Below the pieces are notes generated by a model that did no database searches, was not told the origin of the DNA, and saw only the letters and a program-made list of their open reading frames with translations. Shown here piece after piece: positions 9,104-17,100 of a stretch of 56,354 bases of DNA. The stretch lies in NCBI RefSeq assembly GCF_000708715.2, contig NZ_JENB01000035.1, positions 1-56,354 on the forward strand. Direction: 5' to 3'. The stretch's first letter is position 1, and the number at the start of each line of letters is the position of its first letter. The DNA comes from Pseudomonas putida W15Oct28 (GTDB lineage: Bacteria > Pseudomonadota > Gammaproteobacteria > Pseudomonadales > Pseudomonadaceae). The translations under genes and the position numbers were made by a program.

Positions 9104-9640
9104 TTACTCTGCTTTGTGAGCGTCGGTGGCACAGGCAGGTTTGCCGGCCGCATATTTAAGGCTTGGGTCGACCAGCGCGTCGAAGTGCTTGAGTGCCTCG
9201 GAACCGATCAGCAGCGGGAACTGGAAGGCGCTGCGGTCGGTGAGGTTGACTTCGATGGTGCGCATGGCCTGGCCCATGCAGATTTCAAGTTCGATGACCG
9301 GGCGTGCCGTGTAGGCCTTGCCCGATTCGGCATCATAGTCGCCGGCCCGGCGCTTGATCTTGCTTACGCGTGCCAGCGGGCGCTCGATCGGGTGCGAGTG
9401 GGCAGCATCGATGGCCAGGTAGAAGCGTACCCAGCTTTCGCCGTTGCGCTTGAACCGCTTGATATCGCGGGCACTGAGCGAGGCGGTCTTGGCACCGGTG
9501 TCGAGCTTGGCGGCCACTTCCAGGTCCAGGTCGCCCAGCCGCGCATATTCGTTGAGACCATAGACGGTCTTGCCCGCAGCCTGACCAAGGGCCGGCAGCA
9601 GGGTGAGGCATAGCAGCAATAAAACGGGTGTAAGTCTCAT
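9104..9640 (-). CDS. Secreted retropepsin-like aspartic protease (RimB/PF05618-type)
   Basis: A 178-residue protein with a clear signal peptide (MRLTPVLLLLCLTLLPALGQ, cleavage near residue 22). The mature domain carries AAKLDTGAKTASLSA, where Asp47-Thr-Gly-Ala matches the single-lobe aspartic-protease catalytic loop; LLIGSEALKHFDALVDPS is the second conserved block. These proteins were first annotated as ATP-dependent zinc proteases, but the DTGA motif points to a dimeric retropepsin fold. It is first in a minus-strand operon with the 7TM protein and the ATP-grasp ligase and probably acts in the periplasm. Substrate unknown. Confidence 0.87.
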   Translation of the reverse strand: MRLTPVLLLLCLTLLPALGQAAGKTVYGLNEYARLGDLDLEVAAKLDTGAKTASLSARDIKRFKRNGESWVRFYLAIDAAHSHPIERPLARVSKIKRRAGDYDAESGKAYTARPVIELEICMGQAMRTIEVNLTDRSAFQFPLLIGSEALKHFDALVDPSLKYAAGKPACATDAHKAE

Positions 9641-9724
9641 AATCCTGGCGCGGTGCAGTGCAAGGTTCTAGGCAAGGTTCTGGTCAAGGCGACTGGCAAC
9701 TACTGCGCAAGCTTCCTCTTTATA

Positions 9725-9753
9725 TCTGTCAACAAGCATGAATGTATGACAGA
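9725..9753. promoter_or_regulatory. TCTGTCA-N15-TGACAGA inverted repeat
   Basis: Exact 7-base arms at 9725-9731 and 9747-9753 lie about 85 bases upstream of the protease-7TM-ATP-grasp operon. The position and symmetry suit an operator. The CTGTCA core recalls a Pho-box half, but the repeat is inverted rather than direct, so I do not assign it to PhoB. Confidence 0.3.
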
Positions 9754-9862
9754 CAGGCTATCCATACCCCATCGGAGGCGCGGCATTCTATCACGCCGAC
9801 GTCTTGACGCCAGCGGTGCGCGATCTGACAGCGCCGGGCCGGGGTTAGTTCGTTATTAGACG

Positions 9863-9874
9863 ATTGTCGACAAT
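9863..9874. promoter_or_regulatory. Operator-like palindrome 1, ATTGTCGACAAT
   Basis: A perfect 12-base palindrome upstream of the GntR gene. FCD-type GntR regulators often bind short palindromes of this shape near their own promoters. A second near-copy lies at 9936-9947, with centres 73 bases apart. Autoregulation is inferred. Confidence 0.6.
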
Positions 9875-9887
9875 ATTCATTTTGTCT

Positions 9888-9916
9888 TTGACTCATGCGC
9901 TTGATTTAGCTAATTT
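9888..9916 (+). promoter_or_regulatory. Candidate sigma-70 promoter of the gntR-prp operon
   Basis: TTGACT (9888-9893), a 17-base spacer and TAATTT (9911-9916). The -35 is good and the -10 weak. It lies between the two palindromes, as expected for a repressed promoter. Confidence 0.4.
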
Positions 9917-9935
9917 CTGGCGAAGAGTCTTTCAA

Positions 9936-9947
9936 GGTGTCGACAAT
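9936..9947. promoter_or_regulatory. Operator-like palindrome 2, GGTGTCGACAAT
   Basis: Ten of twelve bases match palindrome 1, and it directly abuts the ATG of the GntR gene. It overlaps the likely Shine-Dalgarno AAGGTG, so a bound protein could block both initiation complexes and elongation. Confidence 0.5.
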
Positions 9948-10664
9948 ATGCAGGACCTTTCCACCCCCAGCCCGGTGCTGACAGACGAAACGGAAACCTT
10001 GTCTGAAAACGTCTTCCGGCGCATTCAGGCGGCCATCGTCAAGGGCGAGATTGCCCCCGGCAGCAAGATTTCCGAGCCGGAGCTGGCGCGCACCTACGGT
10101 ATCAGCCGCGGGCCGTTGCGCGAGGCCATCCACCGCCTGGAAGGCCAGCGCTTGCTGGTGCGCGTACCGCATGTGGGCGCGCGCGTGGTGTCGCTGAGCC
10201 ACGCCGAGCTGATCGAGCTGTACGAAATTCGCGAGTCTTTGGAAGGCATGGCCTGCCGCCTGGCAGCCGAGCGCATGAGCCAGGGCGAGATCGACGAACT
10301 GCGCCGGGTGCTCGATACCCATGAGCGCGATGCCGCATTCCAGGCCGGCGTAGGCTACTACCAGCAGGAAGGCGACTACGACTTCCATTACCGGATCATC
10401 CAGGGCAGCGGCAACCAGACCCTGGTCAAGATGCTGTGCGGCGAACTGTACCAACTGGTGCGCATGTACCGCATCCAGTTCTCTGCCACGCCCAATCGGC
10501 CACGGCAGGCCTTTGCCGAACACCACCGCATCCTCGATGCCATCGCCGACCGTGACGGCGAGCTGGCCGAACTCCTGATGCGCCGCCACATCGGCGCGTC
10601 CAAGCGCAATATCGAGCGTCACTATCTGGACGCCCACAACAACAGCCCACGAGGTGAGAAATGA
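9948..10664 (+). CDS. GntR-family (FCD) regulator of the methylcitrate cycle
   Basis: A 238-residue regulator with an N-terminal winged helix (SENVFRRIQAAIVKGEIAPGSKISEPELA, recognition helix GISRGPLREAIHRLEG, about residues 20-90). The C-terminal helical FCD ligand domain has Asp and His residues (YYQQEGDYDFHYRI, FAEHHRILDAI) of the metal/ligand pocket. It is the first gene of the prp operon and its stop overlaps the prpB start (ATGA). In P. putida the prp locus is thought to be under a GntR protein rather than the sigma-54-dependent PrpR of enterics; repressor function is inferred. I start at the ATG at 9948, which follows AAGGTG; an in-frame ATG at 9864 lies within the upstream palindrome and would add 28 residues. 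Confidence 0.88.
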   Translation: MQDLSTPSPVLTDETETLSENVFRRIQAAIVKGEIAPGSKISEPELARTYGISRGPLREAIHRLEGQRLLVRVPHVGARVVSLSHAELIELYEIRESLEGMACRLAAERMSQGEIDELRRVLDTHERDAAFQAGVGYYQQEGDYDFHYRIIQGSGNQTLVKMLCGELYQLVRMYRIQFSATPNRPRQAFAEHHRILDAIADRDGELAELLMRRHIGASKRNIERHYLDAHNNSPRGEK

Positions 10665-11551
10665 CTGTGAAGAGCACCCCCGGTCAGCGTTTCCGCGACG
10701 CCGTTGCTGCCGAACACCCCCTGCAGGTGGTTGGCGCCATCAACGCCAACCATGCCCTGCTGGCCAAGCGCGCCGGCTTCAAGGCCATCTACCTGTCCGG
10801 TGGCGGCGTGGCGGCAGGCTCGCTGGGCTTGCCGGACCTGGGCATCACCGGCCTGGACGACGTGCTCACCGATGTGCGCCGCATTACCGACGTGTGTGAC
10901 GTGCCGTTGCTGGTGGATGTCGACACCGGCTTCGGTGCGTCGGCCTTCAACGTCGCCCGTACTGTGCGCTCGATGAGCAAGTTCGGCGCTGCCGCCATCC
11001 ATATCGAGGACCAGGTTGGTGCCAAGCGCTGTGGCCACCGGCCGAACAAGGAAATCGTCAGCCAGCAGGAAATGGTCGACCGCATCAAGGCCGCTGTCGA
11101 TGCCCGTAGCGACGACAGCTTCGTGATCATGGCGCGTACCGATGCCCTGGCCGTCGAAGGCCTGAATGCTGCCCTTGATCGCGCCGAGGCGTGCATCGAG
11201 GCTGGCGCCGACATGATCTTCCCGGAAGCCATCACCGAACTGCAGATGTACAAGACGTTCGCTGATCGGGTGAAGGCACCGATTCTGGCCAACATCACCG
11301 AATTCGGCGCCACGCCGTTGTACACCACCGAAGAGCTGGCCTCGGTCGACGTGTCGTTGGTGCTGTACCCGCTGTCAGCATTCCGCGCCATGAACAAGGC
11401 GGCCGAGAACGTGTACACCGCGCTGCGCCGCGACGGCACCCAGAAAAACGTGATCGACACCATGCAGACCCGCATGGAGCTCTACGATGCCATTGGTTAC
11501 CACGCCTTCGAGCAGAGCCTCGACGCGCTGTTTGCCCAGAAAAAAGGGTAA
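10661..11551 (+). CDS. prpB: 2-methylisocitrate lyase
   Basis: It cleaves 2-methylisocitrate to succinate and pyruvate, the last step of the methylcitrate cycle. The 296-residue isocitrate-lyase/PEP-mutase barrel shows SGGGVAAGSLGLPD, the metal-binding DVDTGFG and the catalytic loop KRCGHRP with Cys124. Its ATG overlaps the GntR stop by four bases, so translation is probably coupled to the regulator. A REP doublet separates it from prpC. Confidence 0.96.
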   Translation: MTVKSTPGQRFRDAVAAEHPLQVVGAINANHALLAKRAGFKAIYLSGGGVAAGSLGLPDLGITGLDDVLTDVRRITDVCDVPLLVDVDTGFGASAFNVARTVRSMSKFGAAAIHIEDQVGAKRCGHRPNKEIVSQQEMVDRIKAAVDARSDDSFVIMARTDALAVEGLNAALDRAEACIEAGADMIFPEAITELQMYKTFADRVKAPILANITEFGATPLYTTEELASVDVSLVLYPLSAFRAMNKAAENVYTALRRDGTQKNVIDTMQTRMELYDAIGYHAFEQSLDALFAQKKG

Positions 11552-11568
11552 GTGATGCTGCCTGTGCC

Positions 11569-11662
11569 GGCCTCTTCGCGGGTAAACCCGCTCCCACAGG
11601 TACAGCACAGCTTTTGAAACTTGTGTTTTACCTGTGGGAGCGGGTTTACCCGCGAAGAGGCC
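11569..11662. repeat. REP doublet between prpB and prpC
   Basis: 34-base perfect arms (11569-11602 and 11629-11662) of the subclass GCGGGTAAACCCGCTCCCAC. It sits inside the operon, 17 bases after the prpB stop. Confidence 0.87.
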
Positions 11663-11725
11663 GGGACAGACGAACCGAATTAGCCAGCAAGATATCCATA
11701 ACAAATTCAAGAAAGGAGAAACACC

Positions 11726-12853
11726 ATGGCCGAAGCGAAAGTACTCAGTGGCGCAGGCCTGCGTGGCCAGGTGGCCGGCCAGACCGCACTGTCGACCGTG
11801 GGCCAGGCCGGTGCCGGGCTGACCTACCGGGGTTACGACGTGCGCGACCTGGCAGCAGGTGCCGAATTCGAAGAAGTCGCTTATCTGCTGCTGTACGGCG
11901 AGCTGCCAACCCAGGCCGAACTGGCTCACTACAAGCGCAAGCTCAAGGGCCTGCGTGACCTGCCACAAGCGTTGAAGGAAGTGCTGGAGCGTATCCCGCG
12001 TGACGCCCACCCGATGGACGTGATGCGTACCGGTTGCTCGGTACTGGGCACCCTGGAGCCCGAGCTCACCTTCGAGGCCCAGCACGACAAGACCGACCGC
12101 CTGCTGGCGCTGTTCCCGGCGGTGATGTGCTACTGGTACCGCTTCACCCACCATGGTGTGCGCATTGACTGCACCAGTGACGAAGACACGCTCGGCGGCC
12201 ACTTCCTGCACCTGCTGCACGGCAAGAAGCCAAGCGAGCTGCACGTCAAGGTGATGAACGTGTCGCTGATTCTGTACGCCGAGCACGAGTTCAACGCCTC
12301 GACGTTCACTGCCCGCGTCTGCGCCTCGACCTTGTCCGACCTGTACTCCTGCGTCACTGCCGCCATCGGCTCGCTGCGCGGCCCGCTGCACGGCGGTGCC
12401 AACGAGGCGGCGATGGAGCTGATCGAGCGCTTCCAGAGCCCGCAGGAGGCCACTGCCGAGCTGCTGCGCATGCTGGAGCGCAAGGACAAGATCATGGGCT
12501 TTGGCCATGCCATCTACAAAGAGTCCGACCCGCGCAACGAGGTGATCAAGGGCTGGTCGAAGCAACTGGCCGACGAAGTGGGCGACAAGGTGCTGTACCC
12601 GGTGTCCGAAGCCATCGACAAGACCATGTGGGAGCAGAAGCGCCTGTTCCCCAACGCCGACTTCTACCATGCCTCGGCGTACCACTTCATGGGCATCCCG
12701 ACCAAGCTGTTTACCCCGATCTTTGTCTGCTCGCGCCTGACCGGCTGGGCGGCGCATGTCTTCGAACAGCGCGCCAACAACCGCATCATCCGCCCGAGCG
12801 CCGAGTATGTTGGCGTCGAGCAGCGTCAGTTCGTGCCGATCGAGCAGCGCTGA
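11726..12853 (+). CDS. prpC: 2-methylcitrate synthase
   Basis: It condenses propionyl-CoA with oxaloacetate. The 375-residue citrate-synthase fold has the short N-terminus typical of PrpC (LRGQVAGQTALSTVGQAGAGLTYRGYDV in pieces), GPLHGGANEAAMEL with the active-site His, GFGHAIYK with the second His, and FTPIFVCSRLTGWAAHVFEQ with the catalytic Asp replaced by its neighbouring Cys-Ser-Arg context usual in this subfamily. AAGGAG stands nine bases before the ATG. It is flanked by REP doublets on both sides. Confidence 0.94.
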   Translation: MAEAKVLSGAGLRGQVAGQTALSTVGQAGAGLTYRGYDVRDLAAGAEFEEVAYLLLYGELPTQAELAHYKRKLKGLRDLPQALKEVLERIPRDAHPMDVMRTGCSVLGTLEPELTFEAQHDKTDRLLALFPAVMCYWYRFTHHGVRIDCTSDEDTLGGHFLHLLHGKKPSELHVKVMNVSLILYAEHEFNASTFTARVCASTLSDLYSCVTAAIGSLRGPLHGGANEAAMELIERFQSPQEATAELLRMLERKDKIMGFGHAIYKESDPRNEVIKGWSKQLADEVGDKVLYPVSEAIDKTMWEQKRLFPNADFYHASAYHFMGIPTKLFTPIFVCSRLTGWAAHVFEQRANNRIIRPSAEYVGVEQRQFVPIEQR

Positions 12854-12879
12854 ATAGAAATGAGAGAGGCAACCCGTTT

Positions 12880-12975
12880 CCCCTGTGGGAGCGGGCTTGC
12901 CCGCGAATGCGAGCGACCGGGCAACCGCGGAGCACCTGCTGACGCATTCGCGGGCAAGCCCGCTCCCACAAGGGG
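12880..12975. repeat. REP doublet between prpC and acnD (opposite arm orientation)
   Basis: Arms CCTGTGGGAGCGGGCTTGCC (left) and its complement (right) include a shared GCGAATGCG tip. Here the CTCCCACAGG ends face outward, the reverse of the neighbouring doublets. Confidence 0.85.
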
Positions 12976-13013
12976 GCGGTGTAGCTTTCCGAATCCTTGA
13001 CCGAGCCTGAATG

Positions 13014-15602
13014 ATGAATACTGCATACCGCAAAAACCTGCCAGGCACCGACCTGGACTACTTCGATGCCCGTGCGGCGGTCGAGGCGATCAAGCCCGGC
13101 GCCTACGACGGCCTGCCTTACACGTCCCGCGTGCTCGCCGAAAACCTGGTGCGCCGCTGCGACCCGGCCACCCTCGACGCCTCGCTGGGCCAACTGATCG
13201 AGCGCCAACGCGACCTCGACTTCCCGTGGTTCCCGGCCCGCGTGGTGTGCCACGACATCCTCGGCCAGACCGCGCTGGTCGACCTCGCCGGCCTGCGTGA
13301 TGCCATCGCCGACAAGGGTGGCGACCCGGCCGCCGTCAACCCGGTGGTGCCGGTGCAACTGATCGTCGACCACTCGCTGGCAGTGGAGTGCGGTGGCTTC
13401 GACCCGCAGGCCTTCGAAAAGAACCGCGCCATTGAAGACCGCCGCAACGAAGACCGCTTCCACTTCATCAACTGGACCAAGAAGGCGTTCAAGAACGTCG
13501 ACGTGATCCAGCCGGGCAACGGCATCATGCACCAGATCAACCTGGAGAAGATGTCGCCTGTCATCCACAGCGACCGCGGGGTGGCCTACCCGGACACCTG
13601 CGTCGGCACCGACAGCCACACCCCGCACGTGGACGCCCTGGGCGTGATCGCCATCGGCGTGGGCGGCCTGGAAGCCGAAAACGTGATGCTCGGCCGCGCC
13701 TCGTGGATGCGCCTGCCGGAAATTGTCGGCGTCGAGCTGACCGGCAAGCTGGCACCGAACATCACCGCCACCGACCTGGTGCTGGCCCTGACCGAGTTCC
13801 TGCGTAAACAGAAAGTCGTCGGCGCCTACCTGGAATTCCACGGCGAGGGCGCCCGCGCGCTGACCCTGGGTGACCGTGCCACCATTTCCAACATGGCCCC
13901 GGAATACGGCGCCACCGCCGCGATGTTCGCCATCGACCAGCAGACCATCGACTACCTGCGCCTGACCGGCCGTGAAGAGCAGCAGGTCAAGCTGGTGGAA
14001 ACCTACGCCAAGGCGACCGGCCTGTGGGCCGACAGCCTGGACGGCGCCGTCTACGAGCGCACCCTGAGCTTCGACCTGTCGAGTGTGGTGCGCAACATGG
14101 CGGGCCCGTCCAACCCGCACGCCCGCGTGGCTACCAGCGACCTGGCAGCCAAAGGCATCGCCGGCAGCTGGGAAGAAGTGCCGGGGCAGATGCCCGACGG
14201 TGCGGTGATCATCGCCGCCATCACCAGCTGCACCAACACCAGCAACCCGCGCAACGTGATTGCCGCAGGGCTCATGGCGCGTAATGCCAACAGGCTGGGC
14301 CTGGCCCGCAAACCGTGGGTCAAGTCGTCGCTGGCGCCGGGTTCCAAGGCTGTGAAGCTGTACCTGGAAGAGGCAGGGCTGGAGAAGGAGCTGGAGCAAC
14401 TCGGCTTTGGCATCGTCGCCTTCGCCTGCACCACCTGCAACGGGATGTCCGGCGCACTGGACCCGGCGATCCAGCAAGAAATCATCGACCGTGACCTGTA
14501 CGCCACCGCCGTGCTGTCGGGCAACCGCAACTTTGACGGGCGTATCCACCCTTATGCCAAGCAGGCCTTCCTGGCATCGCCGCCGCTGGTTGTGGCCTAT
14601 GCCATTGCCGGTACCATCCGCTTCGACATCGAGAAGGATGTGCTGGGCGTGGTCGATGGCAAGGAAATCCGCCTGAAGGACATCTGGCCGAGCGATGAAG
14701 AGATCGACGCCGTGGTGCGTGCTGCGGTCAAGCCAGAGCAGTTCCGCAAGGTGTACATCCCGATGTTCGCCATCGAGGAAGACCGCGGGCCGAAGGTGGC
14801 GCCGCTGTATGACTGGCGCCCGATGAGCACCTACATCCGCCGCCCGCCGTATTGGGAAGGTGCGCTGGCCGGTGAACGTTCCCTGCGCGGCATGCGCCCG
14901 CTGGCGGTGTTGCCGGACAACATCACCACCGATCACCTGTCGCCGTCCAACGCCATCATGCTCGACAGCGCCGCCGGTGAGTACCTGGCGAAAATGGGCT
15001 TGCCGGAAGAGGACTTCAACTCCTACGCCACCCACCGCGGTGACCACCTGACCGCCCAGCGGGCCACCTTCGCCAACCCCAAGCTGTTCAACGAAATGGT
15101 GCGCAAGGAAGACGGCAGCGTGAAGCAGGGCTCGCTGGCGCGTATCGAGCCGGAAGGCAAGGTCACCCGCATGTGGGAGGCGATCGAGACCTACATGCAG
15201 CGCAAACAGCCGCTGATCATCGTTGCCGGCGCCGACTACGGCCAGGGTTCGTCCCGTGACTGGGCGGCCAAGGGCGTGCGCCTGGCGGGTGTCGAGGCGA
15301 TTGTTGCCGAAGGCTTCGAGCGCATTCACCGCACCAACCTGGTGGGCATGGGCGTGCTGCCGCTGGAGTTCAAGCCGGGCACCGACCGCAAGACCTTGGG
15401 CCTGGATGGCAGCGAGACCTATGACGTGCTGGGCGCACGTACGCCACGGGCGACCCTGACGTTGGTGGTTACCCGCGCCAATGGCGAGCGCCTGGACGTG
15501 CCGGTGACCTGCCGCCTGGACACCGCCGAGGAAGTGTCGATCTACGAGGCGGGCGGGGTGCTGCAGCGCTTCGCCCAGGACTTCCTCGAAGCGACCGTGT
15601 AA
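13014..15602 (+). CDS. acnD: Fe/S-dependent 2-methylcitrate dehydratase AcnD
   Basis: It dehydrates 2-methylcitrate to a 2-methylaconitate isomer that PrpF then isomerises. The 862-residue aconitase-A-like protein has the three [4Fe-4S] ligands Cys406 (ITSCTNTS) and Cys472/Cys475 (CTTCNGMSG), plus GTDSHTPHVDALG, the C-terminal swivel domain LPDNITTDHLSPSN and GADYGQGSSRDWAAKG. The start is ATGATG; the second ATG (13014) gives the usual MNT N-terminus, and the Shine-Dalgarno is weak either way. Sitting directly before prpF marks it as the AcnD subfamily rather than housekeeping AcnA. Confidence 0.94.
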   Translation: MNTAYRKNLPGTDLDYFDARAAVEAIKPGAYDGLPYTSRVLAENLVRRCDPATLDASLGQLIERQRDLDFPWFPARVVCHDILGQTALVDLAGLRDAIADKGGDPAAVNPVVPVQLIVDHSLAVECGGFDPQAFEKNRAIEDRRNEDRFHFINWTKKAFKNVDVIQPGNGIMHQINLEKMSPVIHSDRGVAYPDTCVGTDSHTPHVDALGVIAIGVGGLEAENVMLGRASWMRLPEIVGVELTGKLAPNITATDLVLALTEFLRKQKVVGAYLEFHGEGARALTLGDRATISNMAPEYGATAAMFAIDQQTIDYLRLTGREEQQVKLVETYAKATGLWADSLDGAVYERTLSFDLSSVVRNMAGPSNPHARVATSDLAAKGIAGSWEEVPGQMPDGAVIIAAITSCTNTSNPRNVIAAGLMARNANRLGLARKPWVKSSLAPGSKAVKLYLEEAGLEKELEQLGFGIVAFACTTCNGMSGALDPAIQQEIIDRDLYATAVLSGNRNFDGRIHPYAKQAFLASPPLVVAYAIAGTIRFDIEKDVLGVVDGKEIRLKDIWPSDEEIDAVVRAAVKPEQFRKVYIPMFAIEEDRGPKVAPLYDWRPMSTYIRRPPYWEGALAGERSLRGMRPLAVLPDNITTDHLSPSNAIMLDSAAGEYLAKMGLPEEDFNSYATHRGDHLTAQRATFANPKLFNEMVRKEDGSVKQGSLARIEPEGKVTRMWEAIETYMQRKQPLIIVAGADYGQGSSRDWAAKGVRLAGVEAIVAEGFERIHRTNLVGMGVLPLEFKPGTDRKTLGLDGSETYDVLGARTPRATLTLVVTRANGERLDVPVTCRLDTAEEVSIYEAGGVLQRFAQDFLEATV

Positions 15603-15608
15603 TTGCAA

Positions 15609-15712
15609 GGGGCCGCTTTGCGGCCCATCGCGACACAAGGCCGCTCCCACAACGGGCGGCGCAGTACCTGTGGGAGCGGCCTTGTGTCGCGAAAGGGCTG
15701 CAAAGCAGCCCC
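15609..15712. repeat. REP doublet between acnD and prpF
   Basis: Inverted arms of the TCGCGACACAAGGCCGCTCC subclass with outer GGGGCCGCTTTGCGGCCC / GGGCTGCAAAGCAGCCCC tips. It begins seven bases after the acnD stop. Confidence 0.83.
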
Positions 15713-15748
15713 AGGGTATTTCACCGGACTATCAGGATGCCCAAGACA

Positions 15749-16939
15749 ATGGCACATGTACCCCAGATCAAAATCCCCGCCACCTACATCCGTGGCGGCA
15801 CCAGCAAAGGCGTGTTCTTCCGCCTGCAAGACCTGCCCGAGCCGGCCCAGGTCCCCGGTCCCGCCCGTGACGCACTGCTGCTGCGGGTAATCGGCAGCCC
15901 CGACCCCTACGGCAAGCAGATCGACGGCATGGGCGGTGCGACGTCCAGCACCAGCAAGACCGTCATCCTGTCGCCAAGCATCAAGCCCGGGCACGATGTC
16001 GATTACCTGTTCGGCCAGGTCAGCATCGACAAGGCCTTCGTCGACTGGAGCGGCAACTGCGGCAACCTGTCCGCCGCGGTCGGCTCGTTCGCCATCAGCA
16101 GCGGCCTGGTCGACCCGGCGCGCATTCCGCGCACCGGCATCGCCACGGTGCGCATCTGGCAGGCCAACATCGGCAAGACCATCATCGCCCACGTGCCGGT
16201 CACCGAAGGCGAGGTGCAGGAAACCGGCGACTTCGAGCTGGACGGGGTGACCTTCCCGGCGGCCGAGGTGCAGCTGGAGTTCCTCGACCCGGCAGCCGAT
16301 GAAGACGGCGGCGGCGGTGCCATGTTCCCTACCGGCAAGCTGGTCGAAGACCTGGAAGTGCCGGGCGTGGGCACGTTCAAGGCGACCTTGATCAATGCCG
16401 GTATCCCGACCATTTTTGTCAATGCTGCCGACATCGGCTACACCGGCACCGAACTGCAGGACGCCATCAACGGCGACCCGCAGGCGCTGCTGCGTTTCGA
16501 GACCATTCGTGCTTATGGCGCCGTGCGCATGGGTTTGATCGACAATGTCGACCAGGCTGCCGGGCGTCAGCACACACCAAAAGTGGCGTTCGTTGCGCCA
16601 CCGAGCACCTACACTGCGTCCAGTGGCAAGGCGGTGCAGGCAGGCGATATCGACCTGCTGGTACGGGCCCTGTCGATGGGCAAGCTGCACCATGCCATGA
16701 TGGGTACCGCGGCGGTGGCGATCGGCACCGCAGCGGCCATTCCGGGCACGCTGGTCAACCTCGCCGCTGGCGGGGGCGAGCGCAGCGCTGTGCGTTTTGG
16801 CCACCCTTCGGGCACCTTGCGGGTCGGGGCCGAGGCGCGCCGGGTGGAGGGTGAATGGACAGTGACCAAAGCAATCATGAGCCGCAGTGCTCGCGTGCTG
16901 ATGGAGGGCTGGGTTCGCGTGCCTGGCGACAGCTTCTAA
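15749..16939 (+). CDS. prpF: 2-methylaconitate cis-trans isomerase PrpF
   Basis: It converts the trans-2-methylaconitate made by AcnD into the cis isomer used by aconitase. The 396-residue diaminopimelate-epimerase-like fold shows the conserved TYIRGGTSKGVFF, IDGMGGATSSTSKT and SGNCGNLSAAVGSFA (with the active-site Cys) and HHAMMGTAAVAIGTA. An AGGA lies 11 bases before the ATG at 15749; the ATG at 15737 is too close to it. It always accompanies acnD in organisms with this variant cycle. Confidence 0.95.
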   Translation: MAHVPQIKIPATYIRGGTSKGVFFRLQDLPEPAQVPGPARDALLLRVIGSPDPYGKQIDGMGGATSSTSKTVILSPSIKPGHDVDYLFGQVSIDKAFVDWSGNCGNLSAAVGSFAISSGLVDPARIPRTGIATVRIWQANIGKTIIAHVPVTEGEVQETGDFELDGVTFPAAEVQLEFLDPAADEDGGGGAMFPTGKLVEDLEVPGVGTFKATLINAGIPTIFVNAADIGYTGTELQDAINGDPQALLRFETIRAYGAVRMGLIDNVDQAAGRQHTPKVAFVAPPSTYTASSGKAVQAGDIDLLVRALSMGKLHHAMMGTAAVAIGTAAAIPGTLVNLAAGGGERSAVRFGHPSGTLRVGAEARRVEGEWTVTKAIMSRSARVLMEGWVRVPGDSF

Positions 16940-16965
16940 AGCACTACCGGCGCTCGGCTTCAAGA

Positions 16966-17082
16966 GGGGCCGCTTTGCGGCCCTTCGCGGGCTTGCCCGC
17001 TCCCACAGGTAATCACAGGGTTTGAATGCTGTGATATCCCTGTGGGAGCGGGCAAGCCCGCGAAGGGCTGCACAGCAGCCCC
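16966..17082. repeat. REP doublet between prpF and prpD
   Basis: Arms of the GCGGGCTTGCCCGCTCCCAC subclass with GGGGCCGC / GCAGCCCC outer tips. The right arm ends shortly before the prpD Shine-Dalgarno (AGGAGC). Confidence 0.83.
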
Positions 17083-17100
17083 CTTTCACAGGAGCTGGAT

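Noticed and set aside
9653..9859. Small open frame upstream of the GntR gene
   Set aside because: No ribosome site, no recognisable motif and it runs through probable regulatory DNA.
12786..15650. Long uninterrupted open frame antisense to acnD
   Set aside because: High GC leaves few stops on the opposite strand. The translation lacks domains and is biased to His, Gln, Val and Gly, while the forward frame is an intact AcnD with Fe-S ligands.
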